DNA of 64,000 bases, taken from Erodium maritimum. Taxonomy: Eukaryota; Streptophyta; Magnoliopsida; Geraniales; Geraniaceae. Each line of letters starts with the position of its first letter. Position 1 is the first letter of the stretch. Positions 11,489-22,795 of the stretch are shown here, in pieces. Position numbers and translations under genes: made by a program. The notes under the pieces were generated by a model, which saw nothing but the letters and a program-made list of their open reading frames with translations, ran no database searches and was not told the DNA's origin. The DNA lies in NCBI GenBank assembly GCA_963921825.1, contig OY997588.1, positions 7,516,001 through 7,580,000 on the forward strand, in the 5' to 3' direction.

Positions 11489-13384
11489 ATTGTCACGCCC
11501 CAAATCCGATTTTGACCGAACTCGAGACGTGAACTTAAAGGGATAACTAAATAAAGCAGTTCAAAAGGAATAAGTTTTAAAACAATGCTCCAAGATCCAT
11601 AAATCCGGTAAAAAGAGTCAACAGCTCATAGAAAAAACCAGTAATAGAGTATTTAGTTCAAAATCAACAGTACGTCTCTAGACACTAGACAAGACCCTCG
11701 CTGGCTCTCAAGCGCCGAGAATCCTGCTAGCACACATCCCGCTTAAGACCTGAAAAACAACAAGGTAAAAGGGGTGAGCTTTCGCTCAGTAGGAAAAGTA
11801 GTTAAGGCTATGAACATCAGTTCACCACCACAAGTAACCGTCCAATTAGGGCATACTAGCAAAGCATAATTACTAACAACGCCCACGGGAAGTTACCAAC
11901 CACTAATCACTCTCACAAGACCGTAATCACACTTCAAAAAGCGCATATAACCAACCAGCAAGCATAGAACATACATCGGAATAAACACAGATCCCGAACA
12001 ACAGTTTCCAACATCACCTAATGCACACAGCCACTTATATCGTACCGGATCACACAACATCAGTCCCGATATCTTCCCGTTACTAAGACGCGGGGTAACA
12101 TCCTCGACCGACAATACATTCAGTCAGATGTCTTCCCGGCACACAGACTCGGGGCATTACTCACCATACGTACCGGACCGACACATACCTCGGTCGGACG
12201 TCGTCCCGGACCACAAGTCATCGGGGTACTGATCACGTCATCCTTGTCCTCGATATCCTTCTCCGGAACTATCCCTCGGTGTATATATCACACCGGTTAC
12301 ACCTTCTCTTAGAACACACATCAAGAGTATAACACGCATTACATTGCCATAGTTCGACCACGGTATACTAACCGAGTCAATTCACCATAACACACATATC
12401 GGTCTATCACTCACCCGATCATCTCACAGTCAATGGTTCACATCACATCACGCATGGCACACTTGCCCAAACATAGCAACAACATGCTACATCGAGTATA
12501 TCTTATTATGACTCTCAATCAATGGCTACCACAAGTATCATGCATCTTAATCATAGATCATGACATCACAATCAACACGCAATCCTAAGGCTCGACATGG
12601 CCATTCTACCAGCACGAAAATTTCCCAAGAATTGAAAGCGATTATTCTAGTGATTCACATCCTACATGCAACTAAGGCTCTTTCGTTTATTATCGTAATT
12701 GAAAGCAGTTATTCTAGTGAATCACATTCTATATGCAAACTAGGACCTTTCCGGTTATTATTATCATCTTAAAGGCATGCTAGTAACTTTCTGTAATAAA
12801 ACCGGTATTCGCTACTTTCCCTACCTCAAAAGTAAACAACTCTCAACTCCTAGCTGCTGACGACCTGACTAGCTTCCTCCTCCACTCCACGTGTCCAAGT
12901 GCCTCCTCCTCCGTCACGCTCGGGTCCAAGGTCTTGGATCACAAAACAAACCGCGAATCAAGAGTAATTCACAAAGGTTTAACGAGGAAGACAATCCTAA
13001 TTAACCCCAAAAGGACCCAGGTATAGATAACCGTCCCAATTACTCGAAGTTTTAACAAAATGGGCCCAAAAGGCCCAAAACAGGTCTGTCACAGTTCGGG
13101 TCACGGATCCTTGATGGACTGCGCCACGGATCTTGTCACGGATCCGTGGTCCAGGCCGTCATGGGTCTCCTCACGGAGCGGTGACTGACGCCGTCACGGT
13201 CTCCCTCACGGAGACGTGACGTCTCCCGTCACGGATCCGTGACGGGTCTGGAACAGTCCGCCTTCTTCTTCATCCAGCTTCGGTTTTCACGATTTTAACC
13301 CTCAAAACTTCCATTGAAGACCTCCAAAAGCTCCAAAACAGACCCTAAAACGTCTCTACTTCAACACCCAACATGGGTCTTCAT
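11489..13384 (-). repeat. LTR-like block, left part (split by the copia element)
   Basis: It starts at the plus-strand TGTCACGCCCCAAATCC, a terminus style seen in plant LTR retrotransposons (here the reverse complement of an end in CGTGACA). It continues across the copia insertion to 21857-22412, where the minus strand carries CTATAAATATCTCCC, a plausible TATA box. No coding domains are seen. I could not find a matching TSD, so the far end is unresolved. Confidence 0.4.
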
Positions 13385-13389
13385 CAAAA
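13385..13389. repeat. 5-bp TSD of the copia element (left copy)
   Basis: CAAAA here is repeated at 21852-21856, immediately outside the two LTRs. Confidence 0.9.
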
Positions 13390-15077
13390 TGTTGGGTCTC
13401 GAGGTAGGGTTGGAGATGAACCAACTCGCAGCGGAAAATCAATGAAAACCAAGAGACAATTAGAACCATGAAACAACTAACAAAGAATGGATTAACAAGA
13501 GAAAAATTCAGCACTAGTTCTTACCAAAACAAGAACACCGGTTAACGAATGATTGGCTTGAGTCTCCAAGACGCCTACGTATCCACATGGGAATCAAAGC
13601 CACGTAGTTCTTCTCTTTGAGGACTCAAGAACACAAACATGGAGGTGAGAGCTTGCCAAACCCGAAATGGCCATGGAAGAGGGAGAGAAAATGTGTTTCC
13701 TATTCTTGTCTTGTCTTTGTTATGTTGAAAAAAGATGACTTAAACATAACAAAACCCATACTTGTCCAACTAAAGGCATGGGACAAGTATGGTGTCAAGT
13801 AAGGTGTAAATAGGACAAAGTATGGCAAGACAAGATTGGGTTAGGTGGTGAATCACCAACACCTTAATCCTTGTCTTGCTTACTTAGTACTAATTAATCA
13901 AGACTTGATTAATTAGTTCCATGGGCCTTGGTTGCATGGGCCTTTCATGGGCCTCTTGGAACATGGCCCGTGACCATTTCCAACGAGGTCCCGTGATTCG
14001 CTCATCGCCTCCATGCCTTCCATACCGGAAATGTCCAACATTATCCGACGCGATCAATCCCAAGACTCCAAGCCTTGTCTCGATCCGTAAAGTCCTATTC
14101 ACTTACGGGCACATGACCCAAAACCCAGTTTTGGTCATGTCCCGAGACAACTCCCTTTTGGCCATTCTCCATAAATGTGTCAATGAGTTTCATCCTCCGG
14201 TGTGACCCTTAGGTTTATGCATGTCAATAGATCAACGTAAAATCCCATTTTACTTGATCCTATTTAAGTGGCAACTAACGAGACTTTAGTATTGCCTGAC
14301 ACTACATAACGAATCGACCCTGTCGATTCTAACCTTTCCGTCGTCCCTGTCATTATCCTTTTATCTCCGATATCCTGATTGAGATAAGGCATAGAGCCGT
14401 CATCCTTATTATTCTCAATCACCGTTCCTTGATATGTGAGATGACTGAAGATATGATACCCAGTATCATGTGCATGGCCATGCTATTCTTCCAGTCACTC
14501 TCGATCAAGTGGCCGAGAACCGATATCTTTCCCATACCTTAGTATGAGGGATAAATCCCTTAGCCGTCTTTCGTGTCACTCATGTAGCCCGTCCCCAAGC
14601 CAATCCTGGCCGTTATGGAAGCCCTGTTACGGACAACGTTAGGCTCAGGTCAAACTCAGTTGTTGACTACATAGCGATCACAAAGACTCCTTGGTCTAAG
14701 GATACATGACAAGCTACAACACTGAATATGTTCATGACTTAATCTATGGCACATATTCAGGGCGGGTCGTCCAATATCATGTCCCACATGATATCTATGA
14801 TCAGACTCCGGAATCCCATTCCAATGACTAACAGAACGTAAGCCATAAAGAGCCATCTTTCATACTAGTCGCTTCTAGTGAAGCTTTGTTGACTAGGGAC
14901 CCATCGAGTGTGATCTATCTCGATCTATGGTTCTATTCGCATGGTGGGCATAGATCAGAGCACACATCGATATATTACTCCAACACATAAGTAATATAAA
15001 GCCGCTTTAATTTTATTGCTAACGATGATATATACATTTGGACATTTAGGATTGAACTACGGGCACTAAGACTAACA
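13390..15077 (-). repeat. 3' LTR of the copia element
   Basis: 1,688 bp, starting TGTTGGGTCTCGAGG and ending ACTAACA on the plus strand. I found two differences from the other LTR, both transitions: A/G at about 13647 versus 20421, and C/T at about 14026 versus 20800. Confidence 0.95.
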
Positions 15078-15087
15078 ATCTCCCACT
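15078..15087 (-). other. Polypurine tract
   Basis: On the minus strand AGTGGGAGAT lies directly against the 3' LTR, the normal position for plus-strand DNA priming. Confidence 0.75.
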
Positions 15088-15169
15088 TGCCCTAGTTCCA
15101 ATCTAAACTCCAATATGTCCCCATCGACTTTACATGTCTAACATGTTCAGGCAGTGACACTGCCTTAGT

Positions 15170-15430
15170 CAAAGGGTTGGCTATGTTATCATCTGTTGCA
15201 ATATCGGTTATCTTCACTTCACCTCAGTTCAGTATTTATCTGATGAGGTGGATACGCCGCAGTACATGTTTGGATTTGTTATGCGATCTAGGCTTTTAGC
15301 TTGCGCAATGGCCCTTGTGTTGTCGCAAAATGGATTCACCGGACTAGATGGGTTTTTAATTACACCCAGTCCTGCCATGAATTTCCAAATCCACATAGCC
15401 TCCTTAGCTGCCTCTGCAGCATCCATGTAC
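15170..15430 (-). pseudogene. copia RNase H remnant
   Basis: The minus-strand peptide has AAKEAMWIWKF, PFCDNTRAIAQAK and decayed flanks, matching the end of a copia pol RNase H domain (typically EAVW...K and CDN..AI..AK). The frame is lost before the expected C-terminus. Confidence 0.75.
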
Positions 15431-15664
15431 TTGGCCTCTGTCGTAGATTCGGCAATGGTATCTTGCTTTACGCTTTCCCAGCTAAAGCTCTTCCATTCAG
15501 CGTAAACACATATCCTGATTGACTTCTAAAGTCATCTGGATTTGTCTTGGAAAACTAGCGTCTACTCATCCTTCGACGACTAGTTCAGCATCATCTTTCC
15601 CCCGGGTTAGAATGATGTCTACTGGTACAACATAAGGCTTACGAGACGTCTGGTCTCATACATG

Positions 15665-16652
15665 TCATGGCATATATGATCGATCCTGCCCCCAGGCGCA
15701 TAGGATTCTCATCATCCTTTTCAGCTCATCAGGTGTCTTAGGACACTGAGTCTTGCTGAGATGAATGCCATGACTAGTGGGTAAGAGTCCTTTCTTTGAA
15801 TCGAGCATTAAGAACCTACTCAATGCCTTGTTCACATAGGTTCCCTGACTTAAATCCAAGACCCTCTTGGTGCGATCTCTACATATTTTAATCCTTAAGA
15901 TATGAGAAGCATCGCCTAAGTCCTTTATTGAAAAACACTTCCTCAACCAAGCTTTAGTCTCGTGCAAGGTTGGGATGTCGTTTTCAATGAGAAACAGAAA
16001 GGTAATATTGCTCCCACTAGCCTTCTTATAAACGCAAGATTCATCCTCGTTCTTGATTAAGCCAAATCCAATTACAGCTTCATCAAAACGAAGGATCCAA
16101 CTCCGAGAAGTTCGTTTCAATCCATAAATGGATTTCAACAACTTATAAATCTTTCCTTTATTCTTCGGATCGTCAAAACCTTTGGGTCGAGACATACAAA
16201 CGTACTCAGTCAAATTTCCATTTAGGAAAGCGGTTTTGACATCCACTTGCCATATCTCGTAATTATGATACGCAGTTATGTCAAGAAGAATTTGGATCGA
16301 TTTTGACCATAGCCACTAAGGAGAAGGTTTCCTCATAGTCAATCCATTGGATCTGCCTATAACCTTTCGCCACCAGTTGAGCTTTGTAGGTCAGAGGGTT
16401 GCCGTCCATGTCCATCTTCACCTTGAAGATCCATTTGCATCCTATGGTCCTCACACCATTGATGGGATCAACCGGTTCCCAGACTCGGTTGTCCGACATG
16501 GATTGCATTTCCTCCCTCATGGCTCCCAGCCATAACTCAGAGTTGGGCCCATACACGACTTCCTGAAAGGTGGCTGGATCATCGTGATCCACCATGACTT
16601 CATTGTCACCTCCGGATACCATATCTTGGAGGTGGAAGATTGATCCTTTCAA
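15665..16652 (-). pseudogene. copia reverse transcriptase remnant
   Basis: Two open stretches cover RT. 16281-16652 holds ELWLGAMREEMQSMSDNRVWE and VRTIGCKWIFKVK; 15665-16246 holds MDVKTAFLNGNL and KSIYGLKRTSRSW. The catalytic YVDD box is missing: the reading runs ITFLFL directly into IENDIPTL, where intact relatives have YVDD and neighbouring residues between these segments. The two stretches are also separated by a frame break, so this RT cannot be active. Confidence 0.85.
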
Positions 16653-16740
16653 ATCGCCTTGGACCTTCCGGAATTGTAACAGGAATTGGTTCTTACTCTA
16701 CGACAATCTCTGGCTCCTTTCTACTGGGTTGCCAATTGGT

Positions 16741-17977
16741 TTAGACAGATCTGTACCATCCTGAATTTCTTCGAGATGCACAGTCCTCCCAATGACGTCT
16801 TTGGAAACAAAACTTCTTTTCCATAAAGACCCCACCCCAAGCGACGAACACCATGTTCTCACTGGGATTGTAGAAATAGTATCCCCTTGTTGCTTTGGGA
16901 TACCACACGAAGGTGCATATCTCAGATCTTGGTTCGAGCTTAGTCGAAACCAAATGTTTCACATAAGCCTCGCAACCACAAATCTTTAGGAAGGACAAAG
17001 CGGGCATCATCCCGTACCATTTTTAAAATGGTGTCCCTTCCACACCATTCGTCGAAGCCCGATTCACTATGAATGCGGTCGTCTCTAGAGCAAAACCCCT
17101 AAAAGAGATTGGGAGATCAGTCCAACTAATCATGGAACAGACCATTGTCTAACAATGTCCGATTTCTCCGTTTGGCTACACCTTTCAACTACAGTGACCT
17201 AGGAGGAGTCCATTCCAAAAGGATCCCATTCTCTTTTAGATGATCTAATAACTCTGTGGTCAAGTATTTTCCACCTCGATCCAATCGAAGTGCCTTAATA
17301 CCTTTGTCGAGCTGGTTTTCTACTATAGTCTTAAACTCTTTGAATTTATCAAAAGCTTCAGACTTATGTCTCACCGAATAGACATAACCATATTTACTGT
17401 AATCATCAGTAAATGTGATAAAGTAGCTAAAACCCCTCCTGGCAAGTGAACTTATTGGTCTACACACATTCGAGTGTATCAGCCCCAATAATTCACCCGC
17501 CCTTTCATCGCGATCGATAAAGGGCACTTTAGTCATTTTGCCCATCAAACAAACCTTGCACCTATCGATCGAATGGAATTCGAATGAACCTGAAAGCCCG
17601 CACTTCTGAAGTGCTGATAGGCGCTTCTTGTTTATGCGACCCAAATGACAGTACCATAACAGAGTTAGGTTTAAATCATTGGATTTAGACCTCTTGGTAT
17701 TAACGGAATATATAGAACTTGAGGCATTGTTACCCATATCTAATATGTACAATCCTCCAACCATGTCAGTACTGGTATAAAACATATCATTGCATAGAAC
17801 ATTGAAAACTCCATTTCCAATATTAACATTATATCCTTCCTTGTCAAACACGGATACAGATATAATATTCCTACTAAGAGTAGGTATGCAATATACATTA
17901 TACAATACTAAGACAAGGCCTCTTGGCAAAGCAAGACTCATGGATCCTACAGCAGTTGCCACAACTCTGAGGTCCAT
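16741..17977 (-). pseudogene. copia integrase remnant
   Basis: The gag-pre-integrase and core domains are readable (17189-17977), followed by the C-terminal linker with ICGCEAYVKHLV and GYYFYNPSENMVFVA (16741-17010). Against the copia consensus, the first catalytic Asp is Asn (HSNVCRP), the middle Asp remains (FTDDYSKYG) and the Glu is Lys (DRGGKYL). The zinc-binding His pair also appears lost (LWYCHLGRINKK). The two catalytic changes fit G-to-A on the coding strand, as 5-methylcytosine decay would give. Confidence 0.85.
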
Positions 17978-18039
17978 TTCGTGCTTTCCAAATCTCTCCT
18001 ACTTTCAGCCACCATATATTAGTGCATGTGTGAGATTCA

Positions 18040-18606
18040 GTCATGGTATCTAATACCCATGAATCTTTGGAAGTAGAGAGATGTAGCTCTATAGAGTTAA
18101 TACCGATTGAAGGCACGGTCCCACCGCCCTTCCTTAGATCATCCAGGTTTCCTGATGAAGGCGCAGTCTTACTGCCCTTCTTCAGATCATCCAGGCTATT
18201 TGATGAAGGCGCAGTCCCACTGCCCTTCTTCAGATCAGCCGTGAACTTCCTGTAATCCCGGTTCCAATGACCAGGCTGTTGGCAGTAGAAGCAGACATTC
18301 TCAGGTGTCTCATCTTTCCTGCCAAGTGCGCATGGGCCCAGCCCATGCCACTTCCAATTCCCTTGTTGACCATCAGAATATCCTTGGATCCCAGATCCCT
18401 GAGATATTCTTCTCAGCAGTTAATGACACTTCATGTAACTCTGATATGGTCTTAGAGACAGCCTTGTCAAGGACATATTCTTTGCGTTCAGACTTGAGGA
18501 CTATCCTCAAAATTCTGTACCAGTCCAAATAGTTTGTCCCATTTAGCTTGACCCTGTCAAGAATGGTTTTTAATGACAAACTATTAATGTTCGCTGAATT
18601 TGCCAT
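18040..18606 (-). pseudogene. copia gag remnant with damaged zinc knuckle
   Basis: ATG at 18606 starts MANSANINSLSLKTIL and LNGTNYLDWYRILRI, the copia gag N-terminus. The frame ends at 18373 and the middle of gag looks deleted. Further on, CFYCQQPGHWNRDYRKF is a CX2CX4HX4C knuckle whose last Cys is Tyr. A spacer repeated three times and a protease-like segment (SWVLDTMTESH, altered from the usual DTG or DSG context) follow. Confidence 0.8.
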
Positions 18607-20149
18607 TTGATCTACAACAGATAAAATTCAATCAGTAAACTGAATAAATTTTATGAAGATCAAGCTTAAACACCAACAATCGATTCTAAACCTTTAGAAT
18701 CTGAAACCAAGATCCTTGATTCACTCGATTAAGCTGAACTAATGCTCACCACTTAATCGAGCTATGTAGGTAGGACTCCATCCAATCACATCTAATGTGA
18801 CTCTTGGCTAGGGTATGCACTTATGTACACGGCTTACCCTATCTGTTACCCTAGCTCAACCTCAGGCTGAGAATCGTAGTCGGGTCCACCAATTTTCAAC
18901 TATGGCCCGTCACTATGTAGGTGCTCCGCTAATGCGCACGACACCCACATATGTCGTCCAAACCTACTACCCCGCTTTCCCATGGATGCTCCGCTAATGC
19001 GCACGACACCCATAGGACGGGGAGGTAGTAAGGTGTTGATAATTGGGAGGTATCAGACATGACCCGTTTTTACTTGTCCGGTTGTGTTTAAAACTTTGAC
19101 ACATCCTAGATGCGATGAGCACATCAACTACATTCCAAATGCAATGATGCCTCAAATTACATCCAATGTAATTCTTCCTTCGAACCCGTCAACTACATCC
19201 AATGTAATGACGATTCTAAGGGTTCACACACAAGGATTAAAATTCCAATTTTATCTTTGCATGTGAGGTGATATGCTCGGTAAATAAAGTTAAGCATGCA
19301 ATTCTAAAGCACATAGAATTAATCATGCATAAACTAAACCAAGCATAAAGCGATAAATGTGCACATAATAGCCCCCTAAACTAACTCCCACTAGCTTCTT
19401 GAGCTCCACCGACTCCAAGCCGATGCCAACACCCGAAAAGCCACCAAATGACCTTTTCGCCCTTTCTTCATCTTGAGTAAAAAAATACAATTTAATACAC
19501 GACTCGCAGGTCGGGAATAAATAAATATTACAAACAAGTGGTTCGACGACCACACCTTGAAAGAATAATTACACGCTAACACTAACGGCTCGCAGGCCGT
19601 GAAAAGCGATAAATAATTAAATCGAGCTCGGGGCTATTATGTACACCATGCCAACATCACATCACACATCGTGTTATCAAACAAGCATGTTATCAAACAT
19701 CATGTGATTTTCCGGTTTTAATTAATAGCCAAGTTTCGAAATTTTTTGATGCTCGGTTTATCGAAACCGTTCAAAAATGAAACTTTTGAACATTTGATCT
19801 TCGAGTTCATCATGACGGTTCCAAACTCGTCATAACTAACAAAACGGTTTAGCCTTGGCATATCAACCATCCAATGGTCATGCTTGGCCTAGCTCCGTCC
19901 AACGGAGCCCCGTTCGGTCCCGGTTTCGGCTCCCCGAGAGTCCCGCTCCCGAGACCCGAAAAATCAAATTTTTTTTCAAAATTTCCAGATTTGAAATAAT
20001 TTTCAAAAAATCATTTTACATGTATTAAATCCATAAACAATAATTTAAAACATGTTATCAAACAATTTTGCAAAACAACATGCCAAAAACGAAACTTTCA
20101 AGCAAAACCGAAACTTTGAACACCGTCTTGTGAATCCCGAAGGTAGCAC
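18607..20149 (-). other. copia 5' leader, non-coding
   Basis: About 1.5 kb between primer binding site and gag with no open frame. It contains a 27-bp direct repeat (TGCTCCGCTAATGCGCACGA core) at 18922-18948 and 18987-19013, and several copies of ATCCAATGTAAT-like sequence near 19.15 kb. Confidence 0.7.
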
Positions 20150-20162
20150 GGCTCTGATACCA
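20150..20162 (-). other. Primer binding site (initiator-Met tRNA)
   Basis: Minus strand TGGTATCAGAGCC, one base inside the 5' LTR, complementary to the 3' end of plant initiator methionine tRNA. Confidence 0.9.
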
Positions 20163-20163
20163 C

Positions 20164-21851
20164 TGTTGGGTCTCGAGGTAGGGTTGGAGATGAACCAACT
20201 CGCAGCGGAAAATCAATGAAAACCAAGAGACAATTAGAACCATGAAACAACTAACAAAGAATGGATTAACAAGAGAAAAATTCAGCACTAGTTCTTACCA
20301 AAACAAGAACACCGGTTAACGAATGATTGGCTTGAGTCTCCAAGACGCCTACGTATCCACATGGGAATCAAAGCCACGTAGTTCTTCTCTTTGAGGACTC
20401 AAGAACACAAACATGGAGGTGGGAGCTTGCCAAACCCGAAATGGCCATGGAAGAGGGAGAGAAAATGTGTTTCCTATTCTTGTCTTGTCTTTGTTATGTT
20501 GAAAAAAGATGACTTAAACATAACAAAACCCATACTTGTCCAACTAAAGGCATGGGACAAGTATGGTGTCAAGTAAGGTGTAAATAGGACAAAGTATGGC
20601 AAGACAAGATTGGGTTAGGTGGTGAATCACCAACACCTTAATCCTTGTCTTGCTTACTTAGTACTAATTAATCAAGACTTGATTAATTAGTTCCATGGGC
20701 CTTGGTTGCATGGGCCTTTCATGGGCCTCTTGGAACATGGCCCGTGACCATTTCCAACGAGGTCCCGTGATTCGCTCATCGCCTCCATGCCTTCCATACT
20801 GGAAATGTCCAACATTATCCGACGCGATCAATCCCAAGACTCCAAGCCTTGTCTCGATCCGTAAAGTCCTATTCACTTACGGGCACATGACCCAAAACCC
20901 AGTTTTGGTCATGTCCCGAGACAACTCCCTTTTGGCCATTCTCCATAAATGTGTCAATGAGTTTCATCCTCCGGTGTGACCCTTAGGTTTATGCATGTCA
21001 ATAGATCAACGTAAAATCCCATTTTACTTGATCCTATTTAAGTGGCAACTAACGAGACTTTAGTATTGCCTGACACTACATAACGAATCGACCCTGTCGA
21101 TTCTAACCTTTCCGTCGTCCCTGTCATTATCCTTTTATCTCCGATATCCTGATTGAGATAAGGCATAGAGCCGTCATCCTTATTATTCTCAATCACCGTT
21201 CCTTGATATGTGAGATGACTGAAGATATGATACCCAGTATCATGTGCATGGCCATGCTATTCTTCCAGTCACTCTCGATCAAGTGGCCGAGAACCGATAT
21301 CTTTCCCATACCTTAGTATGAGGGATAAATCCCTTAGCCGTCTTTCGTGTCACTCATGTAGCCCGTCCCCAAGCCAATCCTGGCCGTTATGGAAGCCCTG
21401 TTACGGACAACGTTAGGCTCAGGTCAAACTCAGTTGTTGACTACATAGCGATCACAAAGACTCCTTGGTCTAAGGATACATGACAAGCTACAACACTGAA
21501 TATGTTCATGACTTAATCTATGGCACATATTCAGGGCGGGTCGTCCAATATCATGTCCCACATGATATCTATGATCAGACTCCGGAATCCCATTCCAATG
21601 ACTAACAGAACGTAAGCCATAAAGAGCCATCTTTCATACTAGTCGCTTCTAGTGAAGCTTTGTTGACTAGGGACCCATCGAGTGTGATCTATCTCGATCT
21701 ATGGTTCTATTCGCATGGTGGGCATAGATCAGAGCACACATCGATATATTACTCCAACACATAAGTAATATAAAGCCGCTTTAATTTTATTGCTAACGAT
21801 GATATATACATTTGGACATTTAGGATTGAACTACGGGCACTAAGACTAACA
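20164..21851 (-). repeat. 5' LTR of the copia element
   Basis: 1,688 bp, the same length as the other LTR and nearly identical to it. On the minus strand this is the transcribing LTR upstream of the primer binding site and gag. Confidence 0.95.
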
Positions 21852-21856
21852 CAAAA

Positions 21857-22412
21857 CTCCACAAAACTACAATAAATCCAACATCTAATCTCCTTTTCAC
21901 TCCACAAATCACCATCCAACATCCACAAGTTCAAACCCAACCAAAATCTTCATTTTCTTCTCAAAACTCATGAACCCAATCAAGTTCTTCATTTTCACTG
22001 GATTCATTCCCCTATTTCACGAACGTAGGCTTCTTAATCATCCCTAGCTCGAACAAAAAAAACGATCGGACTGTAAACTTTGTGGGAAGTAGAATTTGAA
22101 AGAGAAATGTTTAAGATGAAAAGAAATTTTCGGTGGATTGATGAATGGGATGGGAGATATTTATAGAAGGAAAAAATCGAATTTTTTGATGTATTTTAGA
22201 ATTTTTAATTAAAAAATAATCGTTATAATCAACAGTCTCCTTGTCATGCCAATACCACGTGGTGTATTGTGATTGGTCAACTCACGAATCATAAATCGTA
22301 AGTCGTGGTTTAGGATCCAATTCACGGTTTAGTGAATTAGAACAGTGTACGTAAACCATACACTGTATGACATGGACTATGACCAGCAAGTAAGTATTAA
22401 CTAGTCCACTCT
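21857..22412 (-). repeat. LTR-like block, right part
   Basis: Continuation of the 11489-13384 block beyond the copia insertion. The minus-strand TATAAATATC near 22155-22165 is a candidate core promoter. The right boundary is not resolved before the Harbinger element begins at 22416. Confidence 0.35.
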
Positions 22413-22705
22413 TAAGAGCATGTACAACGGGTCGCACCCGTGCCGCACTCCGCGCGCGCGAGGACCGCGGAACGCGGGCCGTCTCGCTGTAGGAGCGAAA
22501 AAACGCGCTCCCGCTCCCCAAAAATGCGCTCCCACTCCCCGATACGCGCGCCGCGCTCCCCGGTTGCTGCCCGCTGGCCGGTCCTCGCGCCTGCGCTGCG
22601 CTGGCAGCCTCATGTGCCGCCACGTGGCGCCGGCGAGTCTGCCCCTCCAACGGCTAATTTTGCAACGACTATTTTTTTTAATTCAAAAATCAGATAATTT
22701 TAACC

Positions 22706-22713
22706 CTATAAAT
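22706..22713 (+). promoter_or_regulatory. TATA box of the Harbinger transposase
   Basis: CTATAAATAC about 90 bases upstream of the transposase ATG, followed by a pyrimidine-rich leader. Confidence 0.5.
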
Positions 22714-22795
22714 ACCCAACCTCATTCCTCATTTTTCTCACACCATTCTCTACTTTCACTCTTTCATAATCACTTCCTACTTGCTATTTTTGAAA

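Larger units (their letters stand above)
13390..21851 (-). mobile_element. Ty1/copia LTR retrotransposon, full length
   Basis: Two 1,688-bp LTRs (TG...CA) flank a 5.1-kb internal region read on the minus strand, with 5-bp CAAAA TSDs. Beside the right (5') LTR is a primer binding site complementary to initiator-Met tRNA; beside the left (3') LTR is a purine tract. The domain order gag, protease, integrase, RT, RNase H identifies the copia superfamily. The coding region is heavily mutated, so the element is non-autonomous. It inserted into the LTR-like block that continues on either side. Confidence 0.95.

Noticed and set aside
11489-22412. Complete solo LTR with TSD
   Set aside because: The left terminus looks real, but no CA end with a matching 5-bp duplication was found on the right, so only an LTR-like block is annotated.
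22781-22795. Upstream extension of the Harbinger ORF to 22781
   Set aside because: The first codon there is TTG; ATG 22796 is the first proper start after the TATA box.
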